Source: Marinobacter salexigens (GTDB lineage Bacteria; Pseudomonadota; Gammaproteobacteria; Pseudomonadales; Oleiphilaceae). From it: a DNA stretch of 64,000 nucleotides. This document shows positions 61,534 to 64,000 of the stretch, in pieces. Position numbers and translations under genes: made by a program. The stretch is from contig NZ_JAHKPV010000021.1 in NCBI RefSeq assembly GCF_018860765.1, positions 115,781 to 179,780 of the forward strand, read 5' to 3'. Position 1 is the stretch's first letter. The number at the start of each line of letters is the position of its first letter. The notes under the pieces are model-generated. The model saw only the letters and a list, made by a program, of their open reading frames with translations. It was not told the DNA's origin and made no database searches.

Positions 61534-61656
61534 AAGCCTCTGCTCCTGCCATCTCTGTTTCAAGCTGGCAGGAAGAGTAACACTTGGTAACACTCAAGAA
61601 CGGTATCCAGATCACCAAATCGGAAACCCGAAGCTCCGGTTTGATATGGCGGGCTT

Positions 61657-61685
61657 TGCCGATGCTGGACAGCATCGGCATTTTT
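61657..61685 (+). terminator. Perfect plus-strand intrinsic terminator inside a minus-strand region
   Basis: TGCCGATGCT (61657-61666), loop GGAC, AGCATCGGCA (61671-61680) and TTTTT (61681-61685) form a textbook terminator for plus-strand transcription. All genes around it are on the minus strand, where no T-run follows. It lies between the VWA gene and the TPR operon. Confidence 0.7.
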
Positions 61686-62864
61686 CTATTTGCTCAGATG
61701 TTTCATGGCCGATTCCAGACCTTCCACTGTGAGCGGATACATATGGTCTTTCACCAACTGTCTAGTCATGCCTAAGGAGCCACCGGTTCCCCAATACCCT
61801 TCCGGTAACGGGTTGATCCAAACAACCTTACGAAAGTGATCGCTGATACGCTGAAACCATGTGGCGCCAGCTTCTTCATTCCAATGTTCAATGGAGCCGC
61901 CCGCATGGGAGATTTCATAGGGCGCCATGGTGGCGTCGCCTACGAAAATTACTTTGTAGTCTGGCGAATACTTGTGGAGGACATCCCAAATGCTGGTTGT
62001 TTCATTCATGCGACGGATGTTGTTCTTCCACACACTCTCATACACAAAGTTATGAAAGTAGAAGTACTCCATGTGCTTAAACTCTGTACGTGCAGCTGAG
62101 AACAATTCTTCGCAGACCCGCACGTGAGGGTCCATGGAACCTCCTACATCAAAGAAGATCAGAACTTTGACCGCATTATGGCGCTCGGGAACCATTTTTA
62201 GGTCCAGATAACCTGCATTTCGGGCTGTTGAACGGATAGTGTCATCCATATCCAACTTATCGGCCGCACCCTGACGGGCAAACTTACGCAAACGCCGCAG
62301 GGCAACCTTAATGTTCCGAATGCCAAGAGTTACGCTATCGTCCAAATCTTTGAACTCGCGCTTCTCCCAAACCTTAACTGCGCGGCCGTGGCGACCTTTC
62401 TTCTGGCCAATGCGGAAACCTTCAGGATTGTAGCCATCCGCACCAAACGGCGACGTTCCGCCAGTGCCTATCCACTTGTTTCCGCCCGCATGGCGCTCTT
62501 TTTGCTCATCCATGCGTTTTTTGAAGGTTTCGATTAGTTCTTCGAGGCCACCGAGGGAGTCGATCTTGGCCTTTTCTTCCTCGGTCAGGTTCTTCTCAAA
62601 CTCTGCCCGAAGCCACTCATCGGGAATCAAGGCTTCCAGCATTTGGTCCAGATGCTCAATGCCCTCAAAATAGGATTTGAAAGCCAGATCAAACTTATCG
62701 AAGTGGCGCTCGTCTTTTACCAGACACACCCGCGCCAAATAATAGAACTCCTCCATATCCGCAAAGGCGAGGCGTTGTTGCAGCGCTTCCAACAGATCGA
62801 GGAATTCGCGCAAGCTGGCAGGCACTTTGGCCCGCCGCACTTCGAGAAAAAAATCAATCAACAT
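61686..62864 (-). CDS. VWA domain protein, CoxE-like
   Basis: This 392-residue protein has a C-terminal von Willebrand A domain with a MIDAS-like motif FFDVGGSMDP (238-246). It uses DxGxSxD where most VWA proteins have DxSxS, a variant I associate with CoxE-like members. The N-terminal half is helical and charged. It forms a MoxR-VWA pair (22 nt apart), a type of chaperone thought to insert metal or assemble complexes. The target could be the following operon. The ATG at 62864 gives the conserved MLIDFFLEVRRAKVP start. Confidence 0.9.
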   Translation of the reverse strand: MLIDFFLEVRRAKVPASLREFLDLLEALQQRLAFADMEEFYYLARVCLVKDERHFDKFDLAFKSYFEGIEHLDQMLEALIPDEWLRAEFEKNLTEEEKAKIDSLGGLEELIETFKKRMDEQKERHAGGNKWIGTGGTSPFGADGYNPEGFRIGQKKGRHGRAVKVWEKREFKDLDDSVTLGIRNIKVALRRLRKFARQGAADKLDMDDTIRSTARNAGYLDLKMVPERHNAVKVLIFFDVGGSMDPHVRVCEELFSAARTEFKHMEYFYFHNFVYESVWKNNIRRMNETTSIWDVLHKYSPDYKVIFVGDATMAPYEISHAGGSIEHWNEEAGATWFQRISDHFRKVVWINPLPEGYWGTGGSLGMTRQLVKDHMYPLTVEGLESAMKHLSK

Positions 62865-62886
62865 AAAACCGCACTCTTGCCGAATT

Positions 62887-63729
62887 TCAGCCGCGACGGC
62901 GGGCCATAAACGCCAGTTTTTGCAGCAAGTGGACATCCTGCTCATTCTTTACCAGAGCACCGTACAAAGGCGGCAGCGCCGAGCTGGTATCTTTCTCCTG
63001 CAGCATCTTTGCAGTGAGTTCGTCTGCCATCAGCAGCTTCAACCAGTCAATCAGCTCAGAAGTGGAAGGCTTTTTCTTCAGGCCGGGCACCTTGCGAACA
63101 TCGAAGAACACTTCCAGCGCATCTTTTACTACCTGCTGCTGAATACCCGGGAAGTGGACATCCACAATGCTCTTCATGGTGTCGTGGTCCGGGAAGCTGA
63201 TGTAGTGGAAGAAGCAGCGGCGCAGGAAGGCGTCCGGCAGCTCTTTTTCGTTGTTACTGGTGATGACTATGATGGGCCGGTTTTTCGCTTTCACCAACTG
63301 CTGGGTTTCGTAAACGTAGAATTCCATGCGATCCAGCTCCAGCAGCAGATCGTTAGGAAATTCGATGTCGGCCTTGTCGATTTCATCAATTAAAAGCACC
63401 ACCTGCTCATCGGCTTCAAAAGCCTCCCACAGCTTACCCTTAATAATGTAGTTGCTGATATCTTTGACTTTCTCGTCGCCCAGCTGGGAATCCCGCAAGC
63501 GGGATACCGCATCGTACTCATACAGACCCTGTTGTGCCTTGGTGGTAGATTTGATGTGCCAGGGAATCAACCGCATGCCAAGAGCACTTGCCATTTCCTC
63601 AGCCAGCAAGGTTTTGCCGGTGCCGGGCTCGCCTTTGATCAACAGTGGGCGTTGCAGCGTGATAGCCGCATTTACGGCCATTTGCAGATCATCGGTGGCT
63701 ACGTATTTGTCGGTACCGGTAAACTTCAT
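62887..63729 (-). CDS. MoxR-family AAA+ ATPase
   Basis: This 280-residue protein has Walker A GEPGTGKT (33-40) and Walker B LLIDEIDKA (112-120), followed by a sensor segment (ITSNNEKELPDAFLRRC). MoxR ATPases act with VWA partners to remodel other proteins. It is followed directly by its VWA partner. This is the only MoxR in the window; the DUF58-TgpA pair at 27236 has none beside it. Confidence 0.94.
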   Translation of the reverse strand: MKFTGTDKYVATDDLQMAVNAAITLQRPLLIKGEPGTGKTLLAEEMASALGMRLIPWHIKSTTKAQQGLYEYDAVSRLRDSQLGDEKVKDISNYIIKGKLWEAFEADEQVVLLIDEIDKADIEFPNDLLLELDRMEFYVYETQQLVKAKNRPIIVITSNNEKELPDAFLRRCFFHYISFPDHDTMKSIVDVHFPGIQQQVVKDALEVFFDVRKVPGLKKKPSTSELIDWLKLLMADELTAKMLQEKDTSSALPPLYGALVKNEQDVHLLQKLAFMARRRG

Positions 63730-63747
63730 GTGTAAGATTCCTGTTGG

Positions 63748-64000
63748 TTACTTTTTCTGTTCATCATCCGCTTTTTTATCCGGATCGTCGTAATCGGGTA
63801 AATCGTCGAATTCGGACAGGTCAAAGTCATCGAGGCCGAACTCTTCTTCATCGTCGTCTTCCGCCTGCTCGATTAGCTCTGGAATGTCTTCTTCCGGCTC
63901 AACCACCGTATCAGCAACGGGTATATTCTCATCTTCTGGCTCAGGTTCCGATTGTAATACCGGTTCTGGTGCCAGCACGGGCTCTGGCTCTGGCTCTGGC
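63748..64000 (-). CDS. C-terminal fragment of an acidic, Pro-Glu-rich protein (cut by window edge)
   Basis: The frame is open to the window end and stops at 63748. The visible 83 or so residues are a PEPEPEP repeat, then a strongly acidic stretch ending DDPDKKADDEQKK. This is a low-complexity tail; the functional part lies outside the window. It precedes moxR by 18 nt, so the two may be co-transcribed. No family can be named. Confidence 0.7.
   Translation of the reverse strand, partial: PEPEPEPVLAPEPVLQSEPEPEDENIPVADTVVEPEEDIPELIEQAEDDDEEEFGLDDFDLSEFDDLPDYDDPDKKADDEQKK

Overview
The window looks like a chromosome segment from a marine gammaproteobacterium, most likely Marinobacter or a close relative. 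That is an inference. It rests on moderate GC, on a gene order matching the Pseudomonas block metZ-purF-cvpA-SPOR-folC-accD ... truA-fimV-asd-leuB-leuD-leuC with a divergent LysR gene, and on DUF6160, ExeA/GspB and AgmX-type genes. I see no prophage, insertion sequence, CRISPR array, rRNA or tRNA. The window is nearly all coding and mostly core genome.

Region 1 (1-19325, all minus strand) is a biosynthetic block. It runs from leuC, leuD, leuB and asd (leucine and aspartate-family amino acids) through fimV (polar hub and pilus protein) to truA-trpF-trpB-trpA-accD-folC-dedD-cvpA-purF-metZ, then the 5' part of an ftsK gene cut by the window edge. Many neighbours overlap or nearly touch. fimV and asd have their own hairpin terminators, and fimV has a good promoter. 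The translation initiation region of trpB is tandemly duplicated.

Region 2 (19504-30381) holds a LysR gene divergent from leuC, then a 28-bp inverted-repeat element. Minus-strand aroC, prmB, a patatin-like lipase, a DUF4892 protein, an alpha/beta hydrolase, pilZ, holB and a DUF58-TgpA pair follow. The last two sit where tmk would be expected upstream of holB-pilZ.

Region 3 (30640-40666) is less conserved. It has three secreted proteins of unknown function (one DUF6160), then pabB, thrH, cysH, cysB and a large MalT-like LuxR regulator. Beyond that regulator, a perfect CRP-type palindrome, a -10-like element and an intrinsic terminator frame a candidate small RNA.

Region 4 (40667-54541, minus strand) has dinG, the gspB/exeA pair, a DUF3336 patatin, mlaA, a beta-ketoacyl-ACP synthase III, hrpA and fadD. 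The patatin, MlaA, KASIII and FadD genes point to envelope-lipid handling.

Region 5 (54674-64000, minus strand) is the most unusual. A MoxR ATPase and a CoxE-type VWA protein precede a tight, partly overlapping operon. It encodes a small membrane-anchored coiled-coil protein, two large periplasmic repeat proteins, a TPR lipoprotein, a 129-residue unknown and an AgmX/TonB-like energy transducer. No ExbB or ExbD motor genes are present. This is the best candidate for an under-described system.

Many starts are GTG or TTG. Where a Shine-Dalgarno sequence or family conservation favours an internal start, that start is used and the choice is explained.
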